A stretch of DNA of 64,000 nucleotides from Chryseobacterium taichungense (GCF_900109935.1 NZ_FOBV01000008.1:62001-126000), one strand, 5' to 3'; counted from the stretch's first letter, positions 1 to 10,593 are shown. Program-made: numbers and translations. The notes: generated by a model not told the origin, from the letters alone.

Positions 1-496
1 AAGATCCGTAGAATGTTGGGAAATCCAACTGTTCTTCCGTTGCATCAAGGTTGAAGAACAGGTCAAATACCTGGTCATGAACCTCATCCGGACGGCAGTT
101 TGGCTTATCTACTTTGTTGATTACCACCAATGGTCTTAATCCTAATTCCAGTGCTTTCTGAAGTACGAATCTGGTTTGTGGCATTGGCCCTTCGAAGGCA
201 TCCACCAACAGGATTACCCCGTCTGCCATTTTCAGTACTCTTTCTACCTCTCCCCCGAAGTCGGCGTGACCGGGTGTATCAATTACGTTAATTTTCGTGT
301 CTTTATAAGTAACAGAAATATTCTTGGATAAGATCGTGATCCCTCTTTCTCTTTCAAGATCGTTGTTATCCATAATTAACTCCCCACTCTCCTGATTTTC
401 TCTGAAAATATTGGTAGCGTGGATGATCTTGTCAACCAGGGTGGTCTTACCGTGGTCAACGTGTGCGATGATCGCAATATTTCTAATGTTTTGCAT
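1..496 (-). CDS. typA: Translational GTPase TypA/BipA, N-terminal part (runs off window)
   Basis: The minus strand from the ATG at 496 encodes about 165 residues of a ribosome-associated translational GTPase; the rest lies beyond position 1. G-domain motifs are visible: P-loop [10 protein letters not shown] (residues 11-20), a GITI switch I segment, DTPGH, and NKVD. The start [20 protein letters not shown] and the sequence around [12 protein letters not shown] fit TypA/BipA better than EF-G or LepA. The family binds the ribosome and is linked to 50S assembly and stress or cold adaptation. A -7-like box (TACTTTTG, minus strand) sits about 20 bp upstream of the start. The gene reads away from the repeat-rich region to its right and shares no operon with it. 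Confidence 0.95.
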   Translation of the reverse strand, partial: MQNIRNIAIIAHVDHGKTTLVDKIIHATNIFRENQESGELIMDNNDLERERGITILSKNISVTYKDTKINVIDTPGHADFGGEVERVLKMADGVILLVDAFEGPMPQTRFVLQKALELGLRPLVVINKVDKPNCRPDEVHDQVFDLFFNLDATEEQLDFPTFYGS

Positions 497-514
497 AAAA
501 GATTTTTACGGGTG

Positions 515-522
515 CAAAAGTA
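515..522 (-). promoter_or_regulatory. Probable -7 box of the typA promoter
   Basis: Read on the minus strand this is TACTTTTG, matching the Bacteroidota -7 consensus TAnnTTTG. It lies just upstream of the typA ATG. No clear TTTG -33 box is seen at the expected distance, so the call rests on one element. Confidence 0.45.
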
Positions 523-743
523 GTGATTTTTAATGAAATACTCGCTAATAAGTTTTGTTAATTAACAAATTCATAATGAGCTTATTTAACAGAAATCATC
601 ATAAGACGTGTTTGGGAAACATTCCACTAAACGATTTAAATTAATAGAAAATTACCGATCATCTTTTAAAATGTTATTTCTTTAACCATTATGATGTGTT
701 TAAAGAGCTATCAAGGATTAAAAAAAGATCTTTGAATACGATT

Positions 744-848
744 CGTCAATTCGAACTTTAAGTGAAGAAAATGTATCGGGAATTAAATTTGTCCTCAAAT
801 CACAAACTTCTCGATATGATTTTTTGTAAAAATCTACTCGAAGTGACG
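744..848. repeat. REP-like imperfect palindromic element
   Basis: The ends form an inverted repeat, CGTCAATTCGA at 744-754 against TCGAAGTGACG at 838-848, with one mismatch. The inside is AT-rich and has no reading frame. It sits in the 900-bp gap between typA and the transposase. I interpret it as an intergenic repetitive palindrome; its copy number elsewhere in the genome cannot be judged here. Confidence 0.45.
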
Positions 849-884
849 AAATGAATAAAATACACAATGGGTTTGGATATATTT

Positions 885-1147
885 AACCTGAGTTCTGGAT
901 AAGTTTATATAAAAACGCAAAGCTAAACAAAAACATTAATCACAATGTTTTTAAAAATTTAAGATATACAAAGGCGTGAAACTTATTAAAGTAATACAAA
1001 ATTCTTGTATTACTTTAATAAACGAAGTGGCATCGTTTAACTTAAAAGCGTTTCAAAAATTAAATATTTCTTTGTTTCTCTTTGTGATAAAATAATTTTA
1101 ATTTGAAAATAAATTATTTTAAATATCTCTTATCCCGAACTCAGGTT
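885..1147. repeat. MITE-like element with 19-bp terminal inverted repeats
   Basis: The left end AACCTGAGTTCTGGATAAG (885-903) is repeated in inverted form at 1129-1147 with a single mismatch. The 263-bp interval has no coding potential and carries a strong internal hairpin. The same terminal motif, AACCTGAGTTC, bounds a second unrelated-length element at 22516-22743, which suggests a dispersed family. A non-autonomous mobile element or REP-type repeat is inferred. Confidence 0.55.
983..1021. repeat. Perfect 17-bp hairpin inside the inverted-repeat element
   Basis: TTATTAAAGTAATACAA (983-999) and its exact reverse complement (1005-1021) are separated by the 5-nt loop AATTC. No gene ends just upstream, so a terminator role is not obvious. 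The long perfect stem is more likely a structural part of the repeat element. Confidence 0.6.
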
Positions 1148-1252
1148 ATTAATAAATAGCTTAATTCCACAAGAAATATAAAGCAAAGTTTTCGTTTTCA
1201 GTTTAATTCTTTAAGCAAGCAAAGAGGGCAGATTTCTTCTGCCATCAAGCGG

Positions 1253-1431
1253 TCGTGTATCAAAGTTAGTGATGGCATAATACGAAATCATTAACCTATT
1301 GAAAATCAATAAAAATTAAAAACAAATTAATAGAAAACAAGAGTAGGTATTCCCTACTCTTGTTTATTTTTGTCGATAAAAACATTCCTAAATGATTGAA
1401 GATCATTCCTCGTGTATCAAAGTTAGTGATG
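1253..1431 (+). repeat. Pair of exact 22-bp direct repeats flanking the transposase start
   Basis: The 22-mer beginning TCGTGTATCAAAG and ending TTAGTGATG occurs exactly at 1253-1274 and 1410-1431, 157 bp apart. The second copy lies inside the transposase gene at codons 7-14. The first may be a remnant of another transposase 5' end, or a recombination or duplication scar left by element insertion. Confidence 0.6.
1335..1365 (+). terminator. Hairpin upstream of the transposase, terminator- or attenuator-like
   Basis: AAACAAGAGTAGG (1335-1347) pairs perfectly with CCTACTCTTGTTT (1353-1365) around a 5-nt loop, followed by a T-rich tract. It lies just upstream of the transposase ATG. It overlaps a -7-like box, TATTTTTG at 1364-1371. 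A role in blocking read-through transcription into the transposase is plausible. Confidence 0.5.
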
Positions 1432-2090
1432 CAGGAATATGTACTAACTGCTGTTCTAAAAATATTGTAAAAAACGGAACTACCAAAACCCGCAAACAAC
1501 AATATTTCTGTAAAAACTGCCATAAAAGGTTTATAGAATTTTACAGTTATAAAGCTTATGAGAAGAATATTAATTCCCAAATTATTCAATTAACAAAAGA
1601 GGGATTAGGTTTAAGAAGTATAGCGAGAGTGCTACAAATATCAACAACCACTTTACTTAAAAGAATGGTTTTTATCTCAAATCAGATCTCTACGCCAGAA
1701 ATTCCTTTCCATCAATCCTACGAATTAGATGAAATGAGATTTTATATCGGTAATAAATCAAACCAGATGTGGTTGGCTTATGCCATTAATAAAATAACTA
1801 AGAAAATTGTAAGTTTTCATGTGGGAAAAAGAACTAATAAAACTTTAAAGACAATTATTAAAACTTTAATTAATTCACAAGCAGAAAAGGTATATACAGA
1901 CAAACTTAGAAATTACCAATATTTAATTCCTAAAGAAGTCCATTCAACCCAACGATTCGGAACAAATTCAATTGAAAGAATGAACCTTACCATAAGAACA
2001 AATCTCAAAAGATTCAACAGACGAAGTATTTGTTTCAGCAAAAGTATAATTATTGTTAATGCTATTCTCAGAATCTATTTTTGGACATAA
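1392..2090 (+). CDS. IS1-type transposase, single-frame
   Basis: This 232-residue protein has the IS1 layout. An N-terminal zinc finger (C17, C20, C40, C43) and helix-turn-helix (residues about 60-95) correspond to InsA. A DDE catalytic part corresponds to InsB, with candidate acidic residues D113 (ELDEM), D170 (VYTDK) and E195 (SIERMNLT), and the ending SKSIIIVNAILRIYFW typical of the family. Classical IS1 needs a frameshift to join these halves; here they form one uninterrupted frame. The only in-frame upstream ATG is at 1392. I could not define terminal inverted repeats or target duplications, so the element may be decayed at its ends. It abuts the oldest end of the CRISPR array and could have been captured there by chance. 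Confidence 0.85.
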   Translation: MIEDHSSCIKVSDAGICTNCCSKNIVKNGTTKTRKQQYFCKNCHKRFIEFYSYKAYEKNINSQIIQLTKEGLGLRSIARVLQISTTTLLKRMVFISNQISTPEIPFHQSYELDEMRFYIGNKSNQMWLAYAINKITKKIVSFHVGKRTNKTLKTIIKTLINSQAEKVYTDKLRNYQYLIPKEVHSTQRFGTNSIERMNLTIRTNLKRFNRRSICFSKSIIIVNAILRIYFWT

Positions 2091-2114
2091 AATAACTATG
2101 ATGGATAAAAGATC

Positions 2115-4903
2115 TTGGGATAAAACACAACGATGTGGCAAAGGTTCAGAAAAGAAATACAGTTGTGAATTACTTTCATTTATCCGTATCTTTGGGATAC
2201 AACACAACGCTAACATTTCAAAGCCTTGCGCCTTAACCGTTGTGAATTGCTTTCATTTATCCGTATCTTTGGGATACAACACAACGCTAACATTTCAAAG
2301 CCTTGCGCCTTAACCGTTGTGAATTGCTTTCATTTATCCGTATCTTTGGGATACAACACAACGGGAAGATTGCCGAACTTTTCAAAGACGGCGTTGTGAA
2401 TTGCTTTCATTTATCCGTATCTTTGGGATACAACACAACTTCACTCCAATAATGCTTGATTTGCGACCAGTTGTGAATTGCTTTCATTTATCCGTATCTT
2501 TGGGATACAACACAACCGGATTGCACCATTTCGCAAACACAACGTGGTTGTGAATTGCTTTCATTTATCCGTATCTTTGGGATACAACACAACTCGTTGT
2601 TGTTGAATGGAAGCCGAAGCCGGGTTGTGAATTGCTTTCATTTATCCGTATCTTTGGGATACAACACAACGTACTCATTACGTAGTAGTACACAGGGATA
2701 GTTGTGAATTGCTTTCATTTATCCGTATCTTTGGGATACAACACAACTTTTATTGTTTGTTTGATGTTGTAAAGATAGTTGTGAATTGCTTTCATTTATC
2801 CGTATCTTTGGGATACAACACAACTCTAGAACTTCGTGATGAAGAGTATAAGCAGTTGTGAATTGCTTTCATTTATCCGTATCTTTGGGATACAACACAA
2901 CAATATTAGTATCATGCTGATATGCTACCCAGTTGTGAATTGCTTTCATTTATCCGTATCTTTGGGATACAACACAACTTACCAGCTTCAACTTTATTCG
3001 GTTGACCAGTTGTGAATTGCTTTCATTTATCCGTATCTTTGGGATACAACACAACAGTAACCTCTTTAAAAAATTCTCTTATCCCGTTGTGAATTGCTTT
3101 CATTTATCCGTATCTTTGGGATACAACACAACTTACCAGCTTCAACTTTATTCGGTTGACCAGTTGTGAATTGCTTTCATTTATCCGTATCTTTGGGATA
3201 CAACACAACAGTAACCTCTTTAAAAAATTCTCTTATCCCGTTGTGAATTGCTTTCATTTATCCGTATCTTTGGGATACAACACAACTTACCAGCTTCAAC
3301 TTTATTCGGTTGACCAGTTGTGAATTGCTTTCATTTATCCGTATCTTTGGGATACAACACAACTGGTGGTTTCATGGCCGGAGGAAGTGAGCCGTTGTGA
3401 ATTGCTTTCATTTATCCGTATCTTTGGGATACAACACAACATCCTACTTGGGAGATAGTTTACTTTGCCGGTTGTGAATTGCTTTCATTTATCCGTATCT
3501 TTGGGATACAACACAACAGAGCATCCAAATTTAGAATACCTGCGCGTGTTGTGAATTGCTTTCATTTATCCGTATCTTTGGGATACAACACAACAGTTGT
3601 AAGGGAAAAAGATGTCCCCATTTAGTTGTGAATTGCTTTCATTTATCCGTATCTTTGGGATACAACACAACAAATAAATTTATATACTTATGTACTCATT
3701 AGTTGTGAATTGCTTTCATTTATCCGTATCTTTGGGATACAACACAACGGTAATCGTCTAGCACCTCATCGGCACACAGTTGTGAATTGCTTTCATTTAT
3801 CCGTATCTTTGGGATACAACACAACTGTTAATCCGCTGGGTATTACATGGGCTGAGTTGTGAATTGCTTTCATTTATCCGTATCTTTGGGATACAACACA
3901 ACGGTATTACATAGTTATAATTATATCCATAGGTTGTGAATTGCTTTCATTTATCCGTATCTTTGGGATACAACACAACGTAAAAGTTTTGTAATTCTTA
4001 GGAGAAATAGTTGTGAATTGCTTTCATTTATCCGTATCTTTGGGATACAACACAACAAGCGTGGAATCTTGACTCACCAAGGATAAGTTGTGAATTGCTT
4101 TCATTTATCCGTATCTTTGGGATACAACACAACAAAGAGCCTTGAATAACTCTTTTTTAGAGTGTTGTGAATTGCTTTCATTTATCCGTATCTTTGGGAT
4201 ACAACACAACTAAAGCATTGGAGACAAAAAAGCCTATTACGTTGTGAATTGCTTTCATTTATCCGTATCTTTGGGATACAACACAACGCTTTTAGGTGTG
4301 GATTCTTGAGGGATGGCGTTGTGAATTGCTTTCATTTATCCGTATCTTTGGGATACAACACAACGCTTGAAAGGTCTAGATACTGTTCAGCTAGGTTGTG
4401 AATTGCTTTCATTTATCCGTATCTTTGGGATACAACACAACTATATAATTTTGATGGAAGCTCCCCATATAGTTGTGAATTGCTTTCATTTATCCGTATC
4501 TTTGGGATACAACACAACAGTATAAATATAAGCAAGAATCTAATCTCCGTTGTGAATTGCTTTCATTTATCCGTATCTTTGGGATACAACACAACTAACT
4601 GAGATACAGTAAGTCTATTGATATCGTTGTGAATTGCTTTCATTTATCCGTATCTTTGGGATACAACACAACTTAACGGCTGTATATAACTTAAAGGGTG
4701 TAGTTGTGAATTGCTTTCATTTATCCGTATCTTTGGGATACAACACAACCGGATAAATCCATAAGCCCGCAGGAAGTAAGTTGTGAATTGCTTTCATTTA
4801 TCCGTATCTTTGGGATACAACACAACCCAACTGTTTAAAACCTTTATAGCCTAATTGTTGTGAATTGCTTTCATTTATCCGTATCTTTGGGATACAACAC
4901 AAC
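2115..4903 (+). CRISPR. Type II-C CRISPR array: 36 full 47-bp repeats, 30-nt spacers
   Basis: Full repeats start at 2162 and recur every 77 bp up to 4857-4903, giving 36 repeats of 47 bp and 35 spacers of 30 nt. The repeat begins GTTGTGAATTGCTTTC and ends TACAACACAAC, with GTTGTG/CACAAC as short terminal inverted repeats. A degenerate 3' half-repeat at 2115-2131 adds one more spacer at the left end. The first full repeat has one substitution (position 11, G to A). Duplicated spacers are present: spacer 1 equals 2, 11 equals 13 and 15, and 12 equals 14. The 5' 16 nt of the repeat pair with the tracrRNA anti-repeat, so crRNAs read from the plus strand. The degenerate end at 2115 suggests that new spacers enter at the cas2-proximal end. 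Confidence 0.98.
2239..2271 (+). promoter_or_regulatory. Promoter within each CRISPR repeat (second full repeat as example)
   Basis: Inside the 47-bp repeat, GTTG (positions 1-4) is followed after 21 nt by TATCTTTG (positions 26-33). The latter matches the Bacteroidota -7 consensus TAnnTTTG, and the former approximates the TTTG -33 box at an accepted spacing. Transcription would start near the repeat end and run straight into the next spacer. Since 36 repeats carry it, each spacer would have its own promoter, as is known for Neisseria type II-C loci. The degenerate leftmost half-repeat lacks the box, so the first spacer may be silent. Confidence 0.65.
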
Positions 4904-4913
4904 CTCAACATTT

Positions 4914-4936
4914 AACCCACTGAATTGCAGTGGGTT
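4914..4936. terminator. Terminator hairpin between the CRISPR array and cas2
   Basis: AACCCACTG and CAGTGGGTT form a perfect 9-bp stem around AATTG, followed by TTATTT on the plus strand and an A/T-rich stretch on the minus strand. It can end both array transcripts (plus) and the converging cas operon (minus). Confidence 0.75.
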
Positions 4937-4961
4937 TATTTATGATTTAGAATTTAAAAAA

Positions 4962-6190
<1,229 letters not shown>

Positions 6191-6201
6191 ATTGTAAAGC
6201 G

Positions 6202-9200
6202 TTAATATTCTCCTACTTGAACTATTTTCCCCAAATTATTCAGACGAACTTTTAAAATACCTTTTAATCCGCTCAATCCTTCTCTTTTCCAGGTAACACC
6301 TTTCAAGGCAGAATTATCTTCAACCGTAGTTTCGAGATGATGCCTAAAAAAATAATCTCTTATTGTAAACTTTTGTACTCTGAACAAATTCTTAGAAATC
6401 AAACTTAAATTCTTATTATCAAATAAATCTGCTTCTCTCGGATCAAAATCTTCAGAAGGAAATAAAAACATTTCATTCTGTTTCATCGTAAATAAAAACT
6501 TCCAGCCTAATTCAGCATTGTATTCTTTATCAATAATTGATAAATTTTGATTTACTCTTTCAACGGCTTCATAAAAACTAACAACTTTCTCCTGTAAGTT
6601 TCCATTTTCATCTTCATAAATTGCAACGTGATGATTATTTCCTGTACTCACGAAATCAACGGCTATCCTTTGACTATTTTCGTCTAAAATTTCTTTTCCT
6701 AAATGATCTTTTTTATAATGTAAAGCTTCGGCGTTATTAATTCCTGTAATAGTAACCGTCTTTATTGAAATTCCTTTTGACTTGTTAAGCCAGATCGGAT
6801 TCTTTTCTAAATCGGAAAAGGCTTCTTTAGAGTTTCCGTTAAATTCTTTTAATCTTTCAGTTAAAATATAACGGACTCCTTTATCAATAACTTTTTCAAT
6901 ATTTTTAAAATCTTTAAAATTATCCGGATTAACAACTTTTCTTATGGTATAGCCTGTTTCATACCAAGCTAAAGTTACGGTTTCAGGTAATTGTTCAGTT
7001 TTTTCAGCATTAAGAAATATTGGATTTTTAGAAATAACATTTTTTCCTGTGAATGCTTTTTTAGAATCTCCGCCAAACTCCTGTAATCTTTTTAGCAGAG
7101 CATTTCTATATTTTTCATTTTGAACTTTCTGAATCGTTTCTAGATTAAATTTTCCAGATAATTTTTCTTCTTTTGTTTTAAGAAATTTCGAACTTCCGTA
7201 AATTGTTTCTTTATGAAGCTGTCCTCTCGGAGTCAGCTCTGTTTTCGCAATTACACTTCCTTTTTTCTTAATTTTATTGATGTTTTTGGTAACTACTTTA
7301 TTTTTAGCTTTATGAGAAATCAAAACTTCTTCCAATTGTTTTTTTGCTTCAGTACGGAAATTTTTAATAGGTAATTTGAATTTTCTTTCTTTTGATCCGT
7401 TTTTCTTTTCTACAATTTCTGTAATTGTGTTTTCAATAGCAAAGATATTTTGATGTTCTTTATGCTTTTCATCTTTTCTCGCATTCAAATAATTCAGATA
7501 TTGAATATGATTATAGGTGGTAAAAGCAACCGTTAAAGCATCCATTGCGTGATGACGATGGTCATTTCTCTTCGTCCAATCAATAATTCTTTCTTTTTCC
7601 TCACCTTTGGAATTTGCAATTAATTCCGTCAAGCCTAATTTTCTGTACTTTTCAAGATTAAGTTCTTTCATTGTGTTAACGAGATTCCAGTCTTCCCGAA
7701 GTTTATCTGTTATTCTTCCCGAAGTGGAAACCACAGAATTAGTAATTCCAAAAAGGATTTCCTTAGATTTTTTGGCAATATATTGTGTATTTCTTAAATC
7801 TCTTTCAATGAATCCCTCTCCTATTTCAGAGCCTTTTTTCTGTAGCTTTTCATATTTCGCTTTGGTGATAAAACCTTTATCATAAAGATCTTTTATGACA
7901 TTAAGAAATTTCTCTAATTTTTCTTTTCCTTCATTTTCAAGATAATCGAAAGCCGTAAAATTTCCTTTTTTAAGATTAGCACTTCTTGGAACTAAGACTT
8001 TATTGGAAAAACTATCATCAAAAAATCGGGATTGTGGTATGATGTGATCGATATCGTATTTATCTGTAAATAAATTTTCTCTTTCAATTTTTACATCTGT
8101 GTATAAATCTTTAAAACCGTTATTTGCCAACTCCAAGTATAATTTATAGCGGATAATATCATTTCTTGAAGGACTTTTTATGCCAAATTCTCTTTGCAAA
8201 ACTTCTGCATATTTCTGATGCTGTATAGTGGCTTTATTAATTTCAGAAGTCATTGTAGCACGTTCTTCCGCATTTAGTTTGAGTTCTCGCGCCAATTCAA
8301 TTCTTACTTCATCAGGTTTTCCATATTCCTTTGAAATTTCATTGACAAGATTGATCATTTGATTCAAAATCTTTTCAACTACTGGATTTCGTAAAGAGTT
8401 TTTAGGAAGAATATCCAATTGTTTTTTCAGAACTCGATTCTCCAATTGCTCTTTGGTCAAAGAATTTTTAGAGTGATTGTAACCTGCATAATTACAGGCT
8501 ACACTGTATTTATGCTCTTTAATGTAAGGATAAATCTTTCGCATCGCCTTTGAGCTCAAACTTCCATAATCCTGAGGAAAACCAATTTCAGCTAATATTT
8601 TGGAATGCTCTTTTTTAAATCCAAATTTCCCCTTCAATAATTCATACAATTTTTCGTTTCCGGAAGGAGAATCATCGCCTTCATAAGAATACAGTAAATG
8701 CCATAGCTGATAAGAAGCCTGTTTTTCAAAATCATTTCCTTCCAATTCGGGATTAAAATCCAGAACAGAAGTATCAATTCCTAATCCTGAAAACTTTTCT
8801 CTGACAAATAATTTTATAATTTCTGCAGAAGCAATTATTTTAGAAACTTTAATTTCGTCATCAATGGTTAATTTAAATTCTTTTGGAAATTCTATCCCTT
8901 CATTGGCAATAATCTTTAGAAAAGCAGTATATAAACTTTCATTAGTATAATTTCCTTCAATATCTTTGAAATTAGTTTTCCATTCTTTTCCTGAATATCC
9001 AACAAGATCTAAAACATCTTTTGCAGAAAGTTTTCCTTTTATATTGACTTCATCAAAAATAGATTGCTTGAAATCTAAATCTATTGGGAATATTTCCTTT
9101 GTTTCTGCATTTTGAAACTGTAAATTATTCAGAACCTGCCAGATTTTAAATTCCTGAAACAAGGGAGATGATTTTGGCGCCACTTTTAGCCCGACTGTTT

Positions 9201-10389
9201 TCTTTTTTGTTTTTCCATTTTCTGTAATTTCAATTTCCCTGTTTTCAAACTCACAAATACTGATTAAACCTTTCTGCGATTTGAGCTTCCTCTGATAGAA
9301 AATGATAATATCCCGAATCTGCTGCTTTAATTCTTTCGTTAGTTCTTTGTAATACTTTAATTGAGTTTCCCATATCTTCTCAAATTCATCTAAGTAATCC
9401 TGCCTGTAGAAAACCTGATTTTTAAGCTTTGTATGAGGGTTTACTTTCAACTGCTGAAATAAATACTCTCCAACAGTTTGATTATGAAAATAAAGCTCTT
9501 TACTTCGATCACTAATCGCACCTAAATAACCGCTAGCATTATTCAGATTGCTGTTAATTTCTTGAAATACAACAGCCAGACTTTCAAAATCCAATTGCCT
9601 TTTTACCGCTTCGCTTCTCCAAAAGTATTTTTCAACTTTTTTCTCCTGCATTGTTCCGGTTTGCTTAATCCCAACCAGAGAAAATGGTTCTTTCAGAGTT
9701 GCCCAAGTTGCATTTTTATTTTTACCTTGTAATTCTTTATAAAGGTCTTCGGTTAAAATTTCTGAATAATATTGTTTTTGAAAACTCCATACTTTATCAA
9801 ATTCTGCCTGTAAATCTGAACGGTAAAAATCAGGTAGTTGTTTTTTTCCCTGCTGTAAAAGCTGATATGAATATTCTCCCGGAGTTAAATTCTCTTCATA
9901 TAATTTTTTGGCAACTGCCATTCCGTCTACAATTTGTCCTTCATCTTCGTTTTTAGCTTTACGACTACTTTTATATCCTCTTTTTTTATTGATAAGAAGC
10001 AGAACTCTGGCAAATTCTGAAAGTTCTATTTTTTCTTTTGCTGCCTTTGCTCTTAATTCTTGAGTTTGAAATGTTGAATTTTTGCCAACTTCGGCAAGTA
10101 AATCTGATTCTTTAAGAATATGGTTTTTCTTTAAAATATCAATAAGATTGGCTCTTCTTAACTTAAACCTTTGAAGATTTCTTCTCGCACTTCTGGCTAA
10201 AGTTCTTCCGGCATTGGTTGTAATAGGCTTTCCTTTTTCAAAATTTAATTGCTCATCAACAGTTAATGGATTTACACGAACTCCTAACTTGATAATTTTA
10301 CTATTCTCATAATTTTTAGAATCTTCCTGAACATAAGCCCAGCCGATTGATGAAACTCCCAAGTCCAATCCAAGTATATTTTTAGTCAT
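6202..10389 (-). CDS. cas9: Cas9, large type II-C RNA-guided nuclease
   Basis: At 1395 residues this is a large Cas9 for subtype II-C (many are 1000-1100), as is common in Bacteroidota. RuvC-I is at the N terminus, with D9 in NILGLDLGVSSIGWAYV. An arginine-rich bridge helix follows at about 60-80 (ARSARRNLQRFKLRRANL). RuvC-II has E698 (VRIELARELK). The HNH domain has H782 in YDIDHIIPQSRFF. RuvC-III has D950 in HHAMDALTVAF. The last 400 residues should hold the PAM-interacting domain. All key catalytic residues are intact, so the nuclease should be active. It cuts DNA targeted by crRNA:tracrRNA; the tracrRNA is encoded divergently just upstream. No csn2 or cas4 is nearby, which defines the locus as II-C. 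Confidence 0.98.
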   Translation of the reverse strand: MTKNILGLDLGVSSIGWAYVQEDSKNYENSKIIKLGVRVNPLTVDEQLNFEKGKPITTNAGRTLARSARRNLQRFKLRRANLIDILKKNHILKESDLLAEVGKNSTFQTQELRAKAAKEKIELSEFARVLLLINKKRGYKSSRKAKNEDEGQIVDGMAVAKKLYEENLTPGEYSYQLLQQGKKQLPDFYRSDLQAEFDKVWSFQKQYYSEILTEDLYKELQGKNKNATWATLKEPFSLVGIKQTGTMQEKKVEKYFWRSEAVKRQLDFESLAVVFQEINSNLNNASGYLGAISDRSKELYFHNQTVGEYLFQQLKVNPHTKLKNQVFYRQDYLDEFEKIWETQLKYYKELTKELKQQIRDIIIFYQRKLKSQKGLISICEFENREIEITENGKTKKKTVGLKVAPKSSPLFQEFKIWQVLNNLQFQNAETKEIFPIDLDFKQSIFDEVNIKGKLSAKDVLDLVGYSGKEWKTNFKDIEGNYTNESLYTAFLKIIANEGIEFPKEFKLTIDDEIKVSKIIASAEIIKLFVREKFSGLGIDTSVLDFNPELEGNDFEKQASYQLWHLLYSYEGDDSPSGNEKLYELLKGKFGFKKEHSKILAEIGFPQDYGSLSSKAMRKIYPYIKEHKYSVACNYAGYNHSKNSLTKEQLENRVLKKQLDILPKNSLRNPVVEKILNQMINLVNEISKEYGKPDEVRIELARELKLNAEERATMTSEINKATIQHQKYAEVLQREFGIKSPSRNDIIRYKLYLELANNGFKDLYTDVKIERENLFTDKYDIDHIIPQSRFFDDSFSNKVLVPRSANLKKGNFTAFDYLENEGKEKLEKFLNVIKDLYDKGFITKAKYEKLQKKGSEIGEGFIERDLRNTQYIAKKSKEILFGITNSVVSTSGRITDKLREDWNLVNTMKELNLEKYRKLGLTELIANSKGEEKERIIDWTKRNDHRHHAMDALTVAFTTYNHIQYLNYLNARKDEKHKEHQNIFAIENTITEIVEKKNGSKERKFKLPIKNFRTEAKKQLEEVLISHKAKNKVVTKNINKIKKKGSVIAKTELTPRGQLHKETIYGSSKFLKTKEEKLSGKFNLETIQKVQNEKYRNALLKRLQEFGGDSKKAFTGKNVISKNPIFLNAEKTEQLPETVTLAWYETGYTIRKVVNPDNFKDFKNIEKVIDKGVRYILTERLKEFNGNSKEAFSDLEKNPIWLNKSKGISIKTVTITGINNAEALHYKKDHLGKEILDENSQRIAVDFVSTGNNHHVAIYEDENGNLQEKVVSFYEAVERVNQNLSIIDKEYNAELGWKFLFTMKQNEMFLFPSEDFDPREADLFDNKNLSLISKNLFRVQKFTIRDYFFRHHLETTVEDNSALKGVTWKREGLSGLKGILKVRLNNLGKIVQVGEY

Positions 10390-10480
10390 AATCTATTAGT
10401 TTTTAGAAATTGTATAAAAATAAACAGAAAAATCACAAATATTTTACGGAAAACCATAAAACAGTTAAAAAAATAATTTC

Positions 10481-10488
10481 TAGATTTG
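10481..10488 (+). promoter_or_regulatory. -7 box of the tracrRNA promoter
   Basis: TAGATTTG matches TAnnTTTG exactly and lies 6-10 nt before the anti-repeat of the tracrRNA. No good TTTG -33 element is seen upstream. It faces away from cas9, so the 90-bp gap holds two divergent promoters. Confidence 0.6.
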
Positions 10489-10493
10489 TAACC

Positions 10494-10560
10494 GAAAGCA
10501 ATTCACAATAAGGATTATTCCGTTGTGAAAACATCTAAGGCGGGGCAACTCGCCTTCTTT
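10494..10560 (+). ncRNA. tracrRNA for the type II-C Cas9
   Basis: The anti-repeat GAAAGCAATTCACAA (about 10494-10508) is complementary to the first 15-16 nt of the CRISPR repeat. It is followed by TAAGGATTATTCC, GTTGTGAAAACATC and an intrinsic terminator, AAGGCG / CGCCTT around an 8-nt loop (10537-10556) with a T-rich tail. This order (anti-repeat, nexus-like stem, terminator stem) is that of II-C tracrRNAs. The predicted RNA is short, roughly 67 nt, because the -7 box sits almost against the anti-repeat. The 5' end is inferred from the promoter position; the 3' end follows the terminator. Confidence 0.9.
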
Positions 10561-10593
10561 TATTTAAGATCTTTTCAATTTACCATAACAAAA

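Noticed and set aside
983..1021. The 17-bp hairpin as a transcription terminator
   Set aside because: No gene ends upstream on either strand and no T tract follows; it is better explained as part of the repeat element.
1296..1589. Minus-strand frame of 97 residues opposite the transposase
   Set aside because: It is antisense to a well-supported IS1-type transposase and has no recognisable domain.
2053..2313. Plus-strand reading frame over the left end of the CRISPR array
   Set aside because: Its sequence is translated repeat and spacer DNA overlapping the transposase end; periodic residues come from the 47-bp repeat.
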